Program-made: the position numbers and the translations under genes
Part shown: one piece after another, positions 1 to 9,549 of the stretch
Position numbering within the stretch: the stretch's first letter is position 1
Layout: every line of letters starts with the position of its first letter
From: an endosymbiont of Galathealinum brachiosum
GTDB taxonomy: Bacteria > Pseudomonadota > Gammaproteobacteria > SZUA-229
DNA length: 64,000 nucleotides
Direction of reading: 5' to 3'
Assembly: GCA_003349885.1 (NCBI GenBank)
Contig: QFXC01000007.1
Span: 395,125-459,124, forward strand
Notes under the pieces: model-generated
Seen by the model: the letters and a program-made list of their open reading frames with translations, nothing else
What the model was told of the DNA's origin: nothing
Databases searched by the model: none

Positions 1-84
1 AAATCTAGCAATTTAGGAATCCCTCAGCAGATTAAAACAAATACAGCTATTATTTAATAACCCCCATTCAGTAGATCTGAAAAA

Positions 85-507
85 ATGAAAACTTTAGACC
101 CTAAACTCAAAAACCTGATTTTGTTTTTTATATTCTCCCTGCTTACAATTAACACTGCTTACTCACAACAAACCGATAAAGTTGTTCTACATATTAATAA
201 CCCTTTAAAAATGACCATGCTGGTTAATAATGTAAAAAATTTACGCAAGATGTTAGGTAAAGACGCTGTAATTTCTATCGTAGCAAATGGGCCAGCAGTA
301 GCCAGATTTTCAACTGTATTTTCATCTCGTTTTCAACTTGATGAAATTCTCAAACAAAAAGCGAGTGTCAACGTATGCTCCTTTGCTTTAAAAAACAAAC
401 GCATAAAAAAAGAACAATTATTTGGCGGGGTAAATTACCTGGAGGATGGAGGTGTAGCTGAACTGGTAAAATTACAACAAAATGGTTTTTCTTACATTAA
501 ACCTTAA
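85..507 (+). CDS. Exported DsrE/DsrF-like protein
   Basis: A 140-residue protein with an N-terminal signal peptide (hydrophobic residues about 11-21, likely cleavage after AYS near residue 27), so the mature protein should be periplasmic. The mature part looks like the DsrE/DsrF-like sulfur-relay fold: a short beta strand (KVVLHIN), a GPAV turn, a single cysteine at about residue 98 in VNVCSFAL, and a family-typical C-terminal GGVAELVKLQQNGFSYIKP. In known DsrE-like proteins a cysteine at this position can carry persulfide. It converges with flgH and is not part of the flagellar operon. The exact function of these exported single-cysteine members is unknown; a role in periplasmic sulfur handling is inference. 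Confidence 0.75.
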   Translation: MKTLDPKLKNLILFFIFSLLTINTAYSQQTDKVVLHINNPLKMTMLVNNVKNLRKMLGKDAVISIVANGPAVARFSTVFSSRFQLDEILKQKASVNVCSFALKNKRIKKEQLFGGVNYLEDGGVAELVKLQQNGFSYIKP

Positions 508-560
508 ATATTTATTTTTTCTAAAAAAAGTCATCCCTGACCACTGCAAATCATGAACAA

Positions 561-1253
561 CTAAAAAGGCCACCATTTACCATTCATAAACTGACCAAAC
601 CAGCCCTGAGTATTCGCATCTGCCAGGAATCCTTCACCGCTATAAGCAATTTGCGCATCAGCCAACTTGGAAGATGGCAAGGTATTATCAGCTAATACAT
701 CCAATGGCCTAACAACACCTGCAATACGAATATATTCTTTACCCTGATTTAAGGTAAACCATTTCTCACCCTGCACAACCAGATTTCCATTCGGCAGAAT
801 ATCAACAACAGTTACCGTAATTTCACCAGTCAAACTATTACTTTGAGAACTATCCGCTTCACCAGAAAATTCACGCTCGGGTGCAACAGAAAACTCCAGA
901 ACATTATTACCCTTGAAAGTCGGTTGCACACCAAACAATGTTGGGTTCGCAGTTGTAATTTCATCTTCTTTCTTTGTACTGGTGCCAGCTTTTTTACTCG
1001 CACTGGTTTTTTCATTCAGGATAATTGTCAGTATGTCACCAATACGATATGGTTTTGGATCTTCATACAGAGAAATACTGCGCTCCTGGAATAAAGAACC
1101 ACTATTATAATTCATTGGTTTAGGTGCGATTGGTCTTACGATGGGTTCAAAATCCGCAAGCTCCTGAGGTTTTACATTGCAACCTGAAACAGACTGCATT
1201 GCTATAGCCAGTAATGAGTATTTTATTAACTGTAAGTTTTTCATTCTATTCAC
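561..1253 (-). CDS. flgH: Flagellar L-ring lipoprotein FlgH
   Basis: FlgH forms the outer-membrane L-ring bushing around the flagellar rod. The 230-residue product has a lipoprotein signal ending in SVSGC, with lipidated Cys at residue 25, and the family segments SISLYEDPKPYRIGDILTI, GEITVTVVDILPNGNLVVQG and a C-terminal GEGFLADANTQGWFGQF. A second Met at residue 4 could be the real start; both keep the lipobox. It lies 11 nt downstream of flgG. Unusually, it is the last flagellar gene here: flgI, flgJ, flgK and flgL, which normally follow, are absent, and a convergent DsrE-like gene comes next. Confidence 0.95.
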   Translation of the reverse strand: MNRMKNLQLIKYSLLAIAMQSVSGCNVKPQELADFEPIVRPIAPKPMNYNSGSLFQERSISLYEDPKPYRIGDILTIILNEKTSASKKAGTSTKKEDEITTANPTLFGVQPTFKGNNVLEFSVAPEREFSGEADSSQSNSLTGEITVTVVDILPNGNLVVQGEKWFTLNQGKEYIRIAGVVRPLDVLADNTLPSSKLADAQIAYSGEGFLADANTQGWFGQFMNGKWWPF

Positions 1254-1264
1254 CGTTATTAGTC

Positions 1265-2050
1265 TTACAAGTTATTATTCACATACTGCAGCATCTGATC
1301 TGTAGTAGAAATAACCTTCGAATTCATTTCATAAGCTCGTTGTGTTTCAATCATGTTTACAAGCTCTTCTACAACATTCACATTTGATGTTTCAACTGAG
1401 CCGCTTAACAATGTACCCAGCCCCGTTAATCCGGGTGTTCCGTTAGTGGGTGAACCACTGGCCGCAGTTTCTGTAAAAAGGTTATCACCTTCTGGCTGCA
1501 AACCTGCAGGATTAACAAAATCAGCTAACTGAACTGAGCCGATCTGAGTTGGAGTCGTATTACTTCCTGTTAAAACGGTAACCGTTCCATCCGCACCAAT
1601 AGTAATACTTTGTGTATCTGCGGGTATGGTTAACGCTGGTTGTAATAACAAACCCTGCGACGTCACAACCTGTCCATCCGCATCTATCTGAAATGTACCA
1701 TCACGGGTGTAGGACAATGAACCATCCTGTTGCTGTATCTGAAAAAAACCACGACCCTGAACAGCCATATCCAGAGGTTTACCGGTTTGTGTAATATTTC
1801 CCTGTGTATGTAATTTTTCTGTGCCAACTACACGAACACCGGTACCAATTGATAAACCAGATGGAGCACGTGTATCTTCAGTTGTATTACCACCGGCCTG
1901 ACGTTTATTCTGATAAATCAGATCCTGAAAAATAGCCTGATCTCTTTTAAAACCTGTTGTATTTACGTTAGCCAGGTTATTTGAAATAACAGATAAACGT
2001 GTTTGTTGTGCGTCTAAACCTGTTTTTGAAATCCACAATGCGGGGTTCAT
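1265..2050 (-). CDS. flgG: Flagellar distal rod protein FlgG
   Basis: FlgG builds the distal rod that crosses the periplasm. The protein is 261 residues, the usual length. It carries the N-terminal flagellar rod motif (SVISNNLANVNTTGFKRD, residues about 20-37) and the C-terminal heptad-rich helix (SNVNVVEELVNMIETQRAYE) that coils with the N-terminus in the rod. The central FlgE/F/G domain has the GRGFFQIQ element. It sits between flgF (41 nt gap) and flgH in the flgBCDEFGH operon and is probably transcribed from the sigma54-type promoter before flgB. Confidence 0.97.
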   Translation of the reverse strand: MNPALWISKTGLDAQQTRLSVISNNLANVNTTGFKRDQAIFQDLIYQNKRQAGGNTTEDTRAPSGLSIGTGVRVVGTEKLHTQGNITQTGKPLDMAVQGRGFFQIQQQDGSLSYTRDGTFQIDADGQVVTSQGLLLQPALTIPADTQSITIGADGTVTVLTGSNTTPTQIGSVQLADFVNPAGLQPEGDNLFTETAASGSPTNGTPGLTGLGTLLSGSVETSNVNVVEELVNMIETQRAYEMNSKVISTTDQMLQYVNNNL

Positions 2051-2091
2051 ATTATTCTCTCCAAACTACTCTTTTTATCTGTCATTATTAT

Positions 2092-2832
2092 TTAACTGTT
2101 ACGCAATAATTGTGCTGATGATTCATCTAGTGTTTTCGCTTCCTGCATTAATTTAATACCGGTTTCGAACTGACGCGCATTACTAATCAACTGAATCATC
2201 TGACCCACAGCATTTACATTACTTAGCTCTAACACACCTTTTTCAAGCTTTACGTCTACCGCAGCAGGTTCTTCACCTCCACCTCGTGTCAACAACAAAC
2301 CATCTGCATCTTTATATAAACTTTTCACATCCGGGTTTACCAGTTTAATTTTATCTGCAATAACCAGAGACTCTGCAGACTGACCTACGGGTAAAATACT
2401 AATTGAACCATCCGTACCAATTTCAATTTTTTCTGCTGGAGGAAGTGCAATAGGACCACCGTTACCTAACACAGCAAAACCCGTACCGGTTGTTAACAAA
2501 CCATTACTATCTAATCTTAAGTCACCTGCTCGGGTATAGGCTTCACCACCGCTAGGTGTCTGTACTGCAATAAACCCTTCACCATTAATGGCTACATCCA
2601 GTTCACGATCTGTCGTTGACAACGAACCCGGTTTTATATCTATGTCATCCGCATTCTGCTGTGCCATAACACGCGTGTTATAACCCGGACCACTTACATG
2701 CCAGCTGGTAAACGTATTAAAATGTGATTTAAAACCGGTTGTATTCGCATTAGACAAGTTATGCGATATAGCAGTTTGTGCCTGCATCGCCTGCCTTGCG
2801 CTATTCATTGCGGTGTATAACATTTTATCCAT
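2092..2832 (-). CDS. flgF: Flagellar proximal rod protein FlgF
   Basis: FlgF is a proximal rod component. The 246-residue protein has the N-terminal rod signature (AISHNLSNANTTGFKSHF, residues about 22-39), the internal GEGFIAVQTPSGGEAYTR element, and the C-terminal helix SNVNAVGQMIQLISNARQFE. Length and domain order fit the family. It is separated from upstream flgE by about 105 nt, the largest gap in the operon, in which no convincing promoter was found. Confidence 0.96.
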   Translation of the reverse strand: MDKMLYTAMNSARQAMQAQTAISHNLSNANTTGFKSHFNTFTSWHVSGPGYNTRVMAQQNADDIDIKPGSLSTTDRELDVAINGEGFIAVQTPSGGEAYTRAGDLRLDSNGLLTTGTGFAVLGNGGPIALPPAEKIEIGTDGSISILPVGQSAESLVIADKIKLVNPDVKSLYKDADGLLLTRGGGEEPAAVDVKLEKGVLELSNVNAVGQMIQLISNARQFETGIKLMQEAKTLDESSAQLLRNS

Positions 2833-2937
2833 TGTGAACCTCGGTTTTCTCTATAACACTGTGATCTAAAGTTAACACCTGCGAGAACGAAAATTGCATG
2901 TGTCAGCTTTAGCTCACAATTCTGTATAAATTACTTT

Positions 2938-4269
2938 TTATGTAATATTAATTATTGTTTGAGTAATTGTATTAGCCGTTTCAATTGCTTTTGAATTTGC
3001 CTGGAAATTACGTTGTGCCGTAATTAAATTTACCAGTTCTGCAGTCAAATCTACATTTGAAGTTTCCAGCGCACCGGTTTGAATTAAACCAAGATTACCT
3101 GTACCCGCTTCACCACCAATTACCGGGCCTGAATCAACGGTTTCAACCCAGGAAGTGTTACCTGTTTGACGTAAACCCTGGGGGTTATCAAATCGAGCCA
3201 ATGCAACTTTACCTAAAGCAGTAGTTTGACCATTTGTAAAACTCGCTCGAACAAGACCACTGTCATCAACTTCAAGACCTGCTAGTCGTCCGGTTGAAAA
3301 TCCATCCTGACTTAAAGACTGAACAGAAAAACCACCCTGCGCTTCCTGAGTAACTGTATTTCCCTGACTGGCAAAATCTATCGTTATATCGATAGGAGCC
3401 GCACCATTTGTTAATGTAAATGCATCAAAATTCAGTGCTCCCGCTGTTGTAGAGTTGGTCAAATCCAGTGCACCTGCCGAATCAAAATCCAGCACTGCTG
3501 GAGACAGAGCTCCGCCTGTTGTCATAGGAAAACCATCCAGTGTTGAACGTACATCCCACGTATTATTAAGATCATCACTCATAACATAATACATAGTTAA
3601 AATATGCGAATTACCCTGGGAATCAAATACAGTTGCAGAGGTTGAGTTATGAAAATTTGAAGTATTTGGCGCAACGGTTGTACCGGCCAGAATTGCCGCA
3701 TTAAATTCATCATCAATACCCCCTACAGCAGCAGGATCAATTGCAGGTGAAATCGCTGCAGGTAAATTTAAATTAATATCAACACCTGTTGTTGCCTGTG
3801 GGCTACCCACCGTATTGGGCACCTGCAAAGGAATCGTTCCTGTTAAACTGGTTGTGCCTACCACTCCCGTTATCGGGTCAACTGGAAATACCTGTAAAAT
3901 TTGTCCTGCACTATTAGCAACAAGGCCATTTTCATCCACCTGAAATGCACCTGCTCGTGTGTAAGATAAATCAGCGCTTGTCTGGTTATTTCGCATAACA
4001 AAAAAACCTTCGCCACTCACAGCCATATCCAGTGTATTTTCAGTAAATTCAAGATTACCCTGACCAAACTGTTGAGATACAGATGCTAGCTGTACACCCG
4101 CACCTATCGCATTTGACGTTGTACCTAAAGGTGATGCTGCAAAGATATCTGAAAATTCTGCACGTGAACCTTTAAAGCCGGTTGTTGAAACATTGGCTAC
4201 ATTATTACTGGTTACATCCAGGTCAGATGATGCAGCGTTTAAACCACTGAGTGAAATATTAAATGACAT
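2938..4269 (-). CDS. flgE: Flagellar hook protein FlgE
   Basis: FlgE polymerises into the hook that joins rod and filament. The 443-residue product has the N-terminal rod/hook motif (SNNVANVSTTGFKGSRAEF), the GEGFFVMRNN element, a variable central D2-type domain rich in Ala, Thr and Asn (about residues 150-320), and the C-terminal ETSNVDLTAELVNLITAQRN helix. Length is in the normal range. The cognate cap protein FlgD is encoded 25 nt upstream, in the usual order. Confidence 0.97.
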   Translation of the reverse strand: MSFNISLSGLNAASSDLDVTSNNVANVSTTGFKGSRAEFSDIFAASPLGTTSNAIGAGVQLASVSQQFGQGNLEFTENTLDMAVSGEGFFVMRNNQTSADLSYTRAGAFQVDENGLVANSAGQILQVFPVDPITGVVGTTSLTGTIPLQVPNTVGSPQATTGVDINLNLPAAISPAIDPAAVGGIDDEFNAAILAGTTVAPNTSNFHNSTSATVFDSQGNSHILTMYYVMSDDLNNTWDVRSTLDGFPMTTGGALSPAVLDFDSAGALDLTNSTTAGALNFDAFTLTNGAAPIDITIDFASQGNTVTQEAQGGFSVQSLSQDGFSTGRLAGLEVDDSGLVRASFTNGQTTALGKVALARFDNPQGLRQTGNTSWVETVDSGPVIGGEAGTGNLGLIQTGALETSNVDLTAELVNLITAQRNFQANSKAIETANTITQTIINIT

Positions 4270-4294
4270 ACTTGTATTCCTCGCTTTATCGTAA

Positions 4295-4966
4295 TTACTG
4301 GATTTGATTTACCTGATTAAAACTGACCGTTCCAAGATTTTCTAATTCGACTAACATTTCCTGACCCACACCACCTAACGTCAGACTTTGAACCTGATCA
4401 GTAAGCTGAGGAGTCAAAGACTCTGTGGTATTACCAAAGGTTGCTTCTACTTCAATTTGATAACGACCTGTAGGTGCTCGCTGTCCACTAAATGTGGAGC
4501 CATCCCAGTTGAACGGCACCAGTCCTGCAGGTTGTGGTCCCAGTTCAACTCGACCAAATAATTCACCGCTTGCGTCATAAACATTAACCGCAACATTGGA
4601 TGAACTTGAATCCAGCTCAACAGCTCCATCTAAAGTACCCGTTGAAGGCAAGTAACCCTGATCGTGCTCAACCAGTACCTGACGCCCTATAATATTGGAC
4701 GCCTGCAATGCCTGAGATGACTGAAGATTGGCTGCCAGATCATTAAATGAATCCAGTAAACCATTAATGCCATCAACTGCACCAAACTGTGCAATCTGGC
4801 TCATAAATTCATTATTATCCTGTGGCTCTAACGGATCCTGATTAGCAAGCTGCTCAGTCATTAATTTTAAAAAATCATCCTGACCCAGCTCTGTGTTACT
4901 TTCTTCTTCACTCGGGTCAGCATAGGTACGTAACCCTGGAATATTTTCATATGTATTAATTTCCAT
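4295..4966 (-). CDS. flgD: Hook-capping protein FlgD
   Basis: FlgD is the scaffold cap required for hook polymerisation and is removed after assembly. The 223-residue protein has the conserved N-terminal region LGQDDFLKLMTEQLANQDPL (residues about 27-46), followed by a FlgD-type Tudor/Ig-like C-terminal half containing VPFNWDGSTFSGQRAPTGRY. It is 12 nt downstream of flgC and 25 nt upstream of flgE, the normal order. Confidence 0.96.
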   Translation of the reverse strand: MEINTYENIPGLRTYADPSEEESNTELGQDDFLKLMTEQLANQDPLEPQDNNEFMSQIAQFGAVDGINGLLDSFNDLAANLQSSQALQASNIIGRQVLVEHDQGYLPSTGTLDGAVELDSSSSNVAVNVYDASGELFGRVELGPQPAGLVPFNWDGSTFSGQRAPTGRYQIEVEATFGNTTESLTPQLTDQVQSLTLGGVGQEMLVELENLGTVSFNQVNQIQ

Positions 4967-4978
4967 TATCTAATCCTC

Positions 4979-5404
4979 TTAACCCTGACCTAGTTGCAGG
5001 GTTCTTAATATTAATTCTTTTGTTGTACTCAATACTTCAACATTATTCTGATAACTACGTGATGCCGAAATCATATCTGCCATCTCAGCAACCGCATCAA
5101 TGTTCGGGCTGTAAACAAAACCATCATCATTTGCCAATGGGTGATTAGGACGAAAATGCGGAACAGCGGTTGTATCTTCCTGCATAATTTCACGCACCTT
5201 AACCAGGGCAACATCATTATTACCATTCATGTTTTTAGCTTCCTGTAATACCGATTCAAAAACCGGATGACGTGCCTGATAAACATCCGCCTCATTACCG
5301 GAAATAGTTTCCGCATTGGCAAGGTTTGATGACACGGCATTCAAACGCAACATCTGCGCACTCATACCAGAACCCGCCACATCAAATACATTAAATACTG
5401 ACAT
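4979..5404 (-). CDS. flgC: Flagellar proximal rod protein FlgC
   Basis: FlgC is a proximal rod subunit. The 141-residue protein has the N-terminal rod motif (RLNAVSSNLANAETISG), the conserved YSPNIDAVAEMADMISASRS segment and a C-terminal helix. Length equals the usual 135-150 residues. It lies 51 nt downstream of flgB. Confidence 0.96.
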   Translation of the reverse strand: MSVFNVFDVAGSGMSAQMLRLNAVSSNLANAETISGNEADVYQARHPVFESVLQEAKNMNGNNDVALVKVREIMQEDTTAVPHFRPNHPLANDDGFVYSPNIDAVAEMADMISASRSYQNNVEVLSTTKELILRTLQLGQG

Positions 5405-5455
5405 TACCTACTCCTACAAAAAAACTTAAATTAAGACTGAAATTAAACACTGTAT

Positions 5456-5851
5456 TTACTCGCCTCTGAAAGCTGTTTTCAGCCCTGAAATTTTACGCGT
5501 CAGAAACATTAACGTGGTTTGATAACGCACAGCATTTTCAGCGAAGGCTGCCTTTTCTTTTTGTGTATCAACCGTATTACCGTCAGCCGAACTCTGCTCT
5601 ACATCGCGAAACTGAATATCACCAGAGAATTTATCCTGCTGTGTATTGATATGTCCCTGATGAGTTGTTTTTAACATGGCACCATTCTGGCTTTGTGTAC
5701 TTTGTAAAATTTGATCAAAATCGATATCACGCGCTTTATAACCAGGTGTATCTGCATTCGCCAGATTTTCAGCTAATAACTGATTGCGACGCTCAAATAA
5801 TAAAAGTGCGTCATCATGTACTCCTAAAACTTTATCAATATTAACTGGCAT
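5456..5851 (-). CDS. flgB: Flagellar proximal rod protein FlgB
   Basis: FlgB is the first rod subunit gene of the operon. The 131-residue product has the rod signature NQLLAENLANADTPGYKARD and the C-terminal FAENAVRYQTTLMFLTRKIS helix. The start is supported by a purine-rich AAGAGGAAAA Shine-Dalgarno 6-7 nt before the ATG. A GG-N10-GC sigma54-type promoter lies just upstream, giving an expected leader of only about 15 nt. Confidence 0.96.
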   Translation of the reverse strand: MPVNIDKVLGVHDDALLLFERRNQLLAENLANADTPGYKARDIDFDQILQSTQSQNGAMLKTTHQGHINTQQDKFSGDIQFRDVEQSSADGNTVDTQKEKAAFAENAVRYQTTLMFLTRKISGLKTAFRGE

Positions 5852-5876
5852 TAAATTTTCCTCTTGCAGGTGTTAT

Positions 5877-5893
5877 TGCAAACATAATGCCAG
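5877..5893 (-). promoter_or_regulatory. Sigma54-type promoter of flgB operon
   Basis: The minus strand reads CTGGCATTATGTTTGCA, with GG and GC separated by exactly 10 nt, matching the -24/-12 sigma54 consensus (TGGCAC-N5-TTGCA) apart from positions between the invariant pairs. It is about 26 nt upstream of the flgB ATG. Rod and hook operons in polarly flagellated gammaproteobacteria are known to be sigma54 dependent. No activator site was identified. Confidence 0.75.
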
Positions 5894-5950
5894 TTTATTT
5901 TTTCCTTTTTTTTCAATCAGTTAGCAGGGTACAGACAATAGATTTTATAG

Positions 5951-5971
5951 AGAAGCGGCAAGGCTTGCCGC
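5951..5971. repeat. Perfect 8-bp palindrome upstream of flgB
   Basis: The core GCGGCAAGGCTTGCCGC (arms of 8 nt around a central G) lies between flgB and the cheR terminator. It has no U-tract. It could be a small dispersed palindrome or an operator for the flgB promoter about 70 nt away; the sequence does not decide. Confidence 0.4.
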
Positions 5972-6040
5972 CATGTGGCAAGGATAGTCATTCGTCTTAC
6001 GTCGTTAGCCCTAGGTCACAAAACAAATAAATAGTGCATA

Positions 6041-6072
6041 AAAAAAGGCTCCCCAAAGGAGAGCCTTTTTTT
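6041..6072 (-). terminator. Rho-independent terminator after cheR
   Basis: The stem AAGGCTC..CC / GG.GAGCCTT with a short AAA loop is flanked by an A-run at 6041-6046 (a U-run on the minus strand) and a T-run on the plus strand. It lies about 20 nt past the cheR stop, so it ends the cheV-cheR transcript and separates it from flgB. The symmetric runs would allow termination in both directions. Confidence 0.85.
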
Positions 6073-6093
6073 ATGACTTATGACTATTTTTTA

Positions 6094-6918
6094 TCAATAA
6101 CCCTTAAGCCGATAAACAACACCGGTGCTGGCACGCACCATTTCAAATCGATCACAGTACTGGGCAATAGACTCAGATGCACCCAGCATTAAAAACCCCC
6201 TCGGATTTAATGAATCAGCCATACGATTTAAAATATCTGTTTTAGACTCTGCAGAAAAATAGATAAGTACATTTCGACAGAATATGGCATCAAACTTTCC
6301 CAGTGAAGCATAACTTTGCAATAAATTGACTTCGCGAAAATTAACCCGACTGCGAATATTCGCATTAACCTGCCACTGATCACCTACGGGTGAGAAATAC
6401 TGCCGTTTACGCTCTTCTGACAAACCTCTGGCTAATGCAAGTGCATCATATTTAGCCAGTTTGGCGGCTGTTAATATTTCCTGAGATATATCGGTCGCAG
6501 TCACATCAACTCTAAAACCCGGGGTTTTCTTTGAATATTCATCAGTAATCATACTGATAGAATATGGCTCCTGCCCACTGGAACAAGCTGCCGACCAGAT
6601 ACGAATAGAATTTTTTTTCTGACTTTTATACTCTTCGTATATTGTTTGACTTAAAACCTGAAATGGGTAGGTATCACGAAACCACAATGTTTCATTTGTG
6701 GTCATGGCTTCAATCACTTTTGTACGCAAAGCAGAACTCATCGACTTATTAAGCGTATTAACCAGTTCCTGAAGCGTCGGGATATTATTATCTTTCATTA
6801 ACCGGTTAAGACGACTGGAAACCAGATAATGCTTATTTTCACCTAATACAATACCGCAGGCCTTTTCCAGAAATATCTGAAAATTTTTATATTCATCAGG
6901 GGAAAAGCTTGCGGTCAT
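6094..6918 (-). CDS. cheR: Chemotaxis protein methyltransferase CheR
   Basis: CheR methylates glutamates on chemoreceptors using S-adenosylmethionine. The 274-residue product has the CheR N-terminal helical domain (about 1-75) and the SAM-binding domain with IRIWSAACSSGQEPYSISM (about 108-125), VTATDIS and FCRNVLIYF (about 215-223), all family signatures. Upstream is cheV (76-nt gap); downstream is a strong terminator. Placement beside cheV and the flagellar rod operon is as in Pseudomonas and Vibrio. Confidence 0.96.
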   Translation of the reverse strand: MTASFSPDEYKNFQIFLEKACGIVLGENKHYLVSSRLNRLMKDNNIPTLQELVNTLNKSMSSALRTKVIEAMTTNETLWFRDTYPFQVLSQTIYEEYKSQKKNSIRIWSAACSSGQEPYSISMITDEYSKKTPGFRVDVTATDISQEILTAAKLAKYDALALARGLSEERKRQYFSPVGDQWQVNANIRSRVNFREVNLLQSYASLGKFDAIFCRNVLIYFSAESKTDILNRMADSLNPRGFLMLGASESIAQYCDRFEMVRASTGVVYRLKGY

Positions 6919-6994
6919 ATGAAATTAGGTCCACCTCATTTTTGAGGTTTAATGATTGATTTGATAGATTGTTGTAGATTCTACATCAATATGC

Positions 6995-7957
6995 CTAAGC
7001 ATCTGAAATATTTTCCATACCATCTGAAGGATCTTTATTATTCACAACATTAATCACTGAATGAGCCAGTTCATTGGGCTTAAACTTGGGCACAAAATGA
7101 TTGGCTCCTACTTTCTCAACCATACTATTGTTAAATACGCCACTTAATGAAGTGTGTAACATAACATAAAGATCCTGCATACGAGGGTCTTTGCGAATTT
7201 TAGTTGTTAATGTATAACCATCCATCCTCGGCATTTCTATATCTGAAATAACCAGAGCAATTTTCTCACTCAAAGGCACTCCGTCTTCAAGCATTTTTTC
7301 CAGTGCTTCATAACCTTCCTGACCATCATTTGCCATGGTGCATTCAATGCCTACTTTTTGTAATACCCTTTTAATCTGGTTACGTGCAACAGATGAGTCA
7401 TCAACAACAAGTATGTGTTTAGGTTTCTCATCGGTAAATTCAGAAGCGCCGTCCAGCACATCAACTTCAATTTCTTCATTCACGCCCATAATATCGGCAA
7501 ACACACGCTCTACATCGATAATCTCTATCATCTCATTATCGACATGAGTTACTGCTGTAAGATAACTACTTGCACCACTGCCTTTGGGTGGTGGCAAAAT
7601 TTCATTCCAGCCCATATTTGTAATACGATCAACACCCGCAACCATAAACCCCTGAATGAAGCGATTATATTCAGTCACAATAACAAAACTGTTTTCTTTA
7701 TCTACAATAGGCTCATTACTTATAGCCAGACCCAGATCAATTATCGGTATGGTGCGGTTTCTTAAATGTGCAACACCCACAATTCTGTGATTCGATTTTG
7801 GCATTCGCGAAAGCTTGGGGCAGCGAATTACTTCCTGCACCTTAAATACATTAATTCCATAACGCTGTTTACCTTGCAGCCTGAACAGCAATAACTCCAG
7901 TCGATTAGTTCCAGCTAACTGGGTACGACTATCAACACTATCTAATACACCGGCCAT
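6995..7957 (-). CDS. cheV: Chemotaxis coupling protein CheV
   Basis: CheV is a CheW-like adaptor fused to a response-regulator receiver. Residues about 15-165 form the CheW domain (FKVQEVIRCPKLSRMP, VAHLRNRTIPIIDLGLA). Residues about 180-310 form a receiver with the acidic pair VVDDSS, phospho-acceptor Asp in ISDIEMPRMDG, Ser/Thr in LHTSLS and Lys in VPKFKP, so all phosphorylation residues are present. The 320-residue length is normal. It probably forms an operon with downstream cheR. Confidence 0.96.
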   Translation of the reverse strand: MAGVLDSVDSRTQLAGTNRLELLLFRLQGKQRYGINVFKVQEVIRCPKLSRMPKSNHRIVGVAHLRNRTIPIIDLGLAISNEPIVDKENSFVIVTEYNRFIQGFMVAGVDRITNMGWNEILPPPKGSGASSYLTAVTHVDNEMIEIIDVERVFADIMGVNEEIEVDVLDGASEFTDEKPKHILVVDDSSVARNQIKRVLQKVGIECTMANDGQEGYEALEKMLEDGVPLSEKIALVISDIEMPRMDGYTLTTKIRKDPRMQDLYVMLHTSLSGVFNNSMVEKVGANHFVPKFKPNELAHSVINVVNNKDPSDGMENISDA

Positions 7958-8199
7958 TTATGACTCCCAACAGTGAATTTTAAATCATTCATTTTTATAT
8001 AACCCAGAAAAATATATACAAGTTTTTCATATAAATTAAATACATAGTTTTAAATAATTAAACTATACTCAAAATATCTGGCACACTAATTCACCAAATA
8101 TCTAACTGGGTTCACTTATGATATTAGTCTATATAGGGTGAAGTGCTAGTAAATTACGACAAACCTGTACAATTATTATAAATAGATCATGAGAGACGT

Positions 8200-9549
8200 A
8201 TGCCAAGTCCATTTATTCTGACCAAGCTTGTATTACCTATTCTTCAAGCCGCTTTAAATGCTGATATCAAGCAACTTGATCAGCTACAAAAAACTAACCC
8301 CGGATCCGCAGCCGCAATTGCAGATATAGTTGCTTTGATTAATAACTATAATCAAAGCATAGCCAACGCAGCCGCTTCCGGTGTCTCCTCACTTTCAGAA
8401 ACCTATGAAATTTTAACCAGAAACCTTCAATTACAGAAAGAAGCGACAAATATTAATGACGCGATTGCCAGTGTTGCTACGGCAACTGAAGAAATGGCTG
8501 CAACTGCTGCAGAGATATCCCAGTCATCAACCGCTACAGCTCAAAGAGCAACTGAAAGCTACAGCAAAACTGAATCAGGCAATATGGCCATATCATCTAT
8601 GATGGGTGATATGGATTTGTTAGAGGGTGCAATGTCATCCATGTTTGGTGAAGTACAGAAGTTCGCAGGGTTCACTGAAGAAATCAATAATTTAACCGCT
8701 ACGGTTCGTGATATCGCTAACCAGACTAACCTGCTCGCATTGAATGCCGCTATTGAAGCTGCTCGTGCGGGAGAAGCTGGTCGTGGATTCGCCGTTGTGG
8801 CAGACGAAGTTAAACAACTTGCGTCTAAAACAGAGAATGCGACTGTCGAGATTGAGTCAGTTACCAATACAATGAACTCACTCATGGGTGAAGTGAGTAG
8901 TTCAATGACATCGAGTCAGGATCGCCTTAATAAAAGCCTGGATAGTCTGGAAACAGTAGCAATGGCATTAGGTGATGTTACCGCTGTTGTTAATGACGTG
9001 ACAGAACAGGTACAGACGATTTCCACTTCCGCAGACGAACAACAGGCTGTTTCTGCCGAAATGGCTTCTAAACTGAATGAAATTACACTTGCTGTACAGC
9101 TAGAAAATCAACAGGTTGATGATATTTCACACCATGCGAAACAGCTGAATACCTCTATATTGAGCCAGTTTAATCATCTGTCGACATTAAATCAGGATCA
9201 AATTTTACTACAAACAGTAAAAGCAGATCATGTTACCTGGAAAATTCGCCTGGCTGCTATGGCAATGGGTGGAGACATTGTTCCTGAAGATGAACTGAAA
9301 GACCATACACAATGCAGATTAGGTAACTGGTATTACAGTAAAGGCGAGCAAAACTTCAAAACCAATGAAGCTTTCCAGAAAATGGAGCGTCCTCATGCTC
9401 GTGTTCATGAAATTGGCAAAGAAATTGCAGCATTAGCATTACAAGGGCAAACAGATGCTGCCTGTCAAAAAATTGTTGAAATGGAAGAACACAGTCAACA
9501 ATTGTTTGAACACATAAACGAATTATTAAATGAGGTTAATTCACCATGA
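8200..9549 (+). CDS. Soluble CZB-domain chemoreceptor (MCP)
   Basis: A 449-residue chemoreceptor without a clear membrane segment, so probably cytoplasmic. The signalling hairpin is clear at about residues 160-215, including the highly conserved tip [20 protein letters not shown] and [10 protein letters not shown]. The C-terminal 100 residues form a chemoreceptor zinc-binding (CZB) domain with candidate zinc ligands: His in KADHVTWK, Cys in [10 protein letters not shown] and His in PHARVHE. Related CZB receptors sense zinc or hypochlorous acid. The stop overlaps the flgA start by 4 nt (ATGA), so the two are translationally coupled, an uncommon pairing. Confidence 0.93.
   Translation: MPSPFILTKLVLPILQAALNADIKQLDQLQKTNPGSAAAIADIVALINNYNQSIANAAASGVSSLSETYEILTRNLQLQKEATNINDAIASVATATEEMAATAAEISQSSTATAQRATESYSKTESGNMAISSMMGDMDLLEGAMSSMFGEVQKFAGFTEEINNLTATVRDIANQTNLLALNAAIEAARAGEAGRGFAVVADEVKQLASKTENATVEIESVTNTMNSLMGEVSSSMTSSQDRLNKSLDSLETVAMALGDVTAVVNDVTEQVQTISTSADEQQAVSAEMASKLNEITLAVQLENQQVDDISHHAKQLNTSILSQFNHLSTLNQDQILLQTVKADHVTWKIRLAAMAMGGDIVPEDELKDHTQCRLGNWYYSKGEQNFKTNEAFQKMERPHARVHEIGKEIAALALQGQTDAACQKIVEMEEHSQQLFEHINELLNEVNSP

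Noticed and set aside
843-1110. Plus-strand ORFs opposite flgH
   Set aside because: Shadows of flgH in other frames with no family features.
2833-2937. Possible promoter between flgF and flgE
   Set aside because: TAAAG and a GC-rich stretch are present but fit neither sigma28 nor sigma54 spacing.
8079-8095. Sigma54-like TGGCACACTAATTCA before the chemoreceptor
   Set aside because: The invariant GC of the -12 element is CA, and the spacing to the gene is long.
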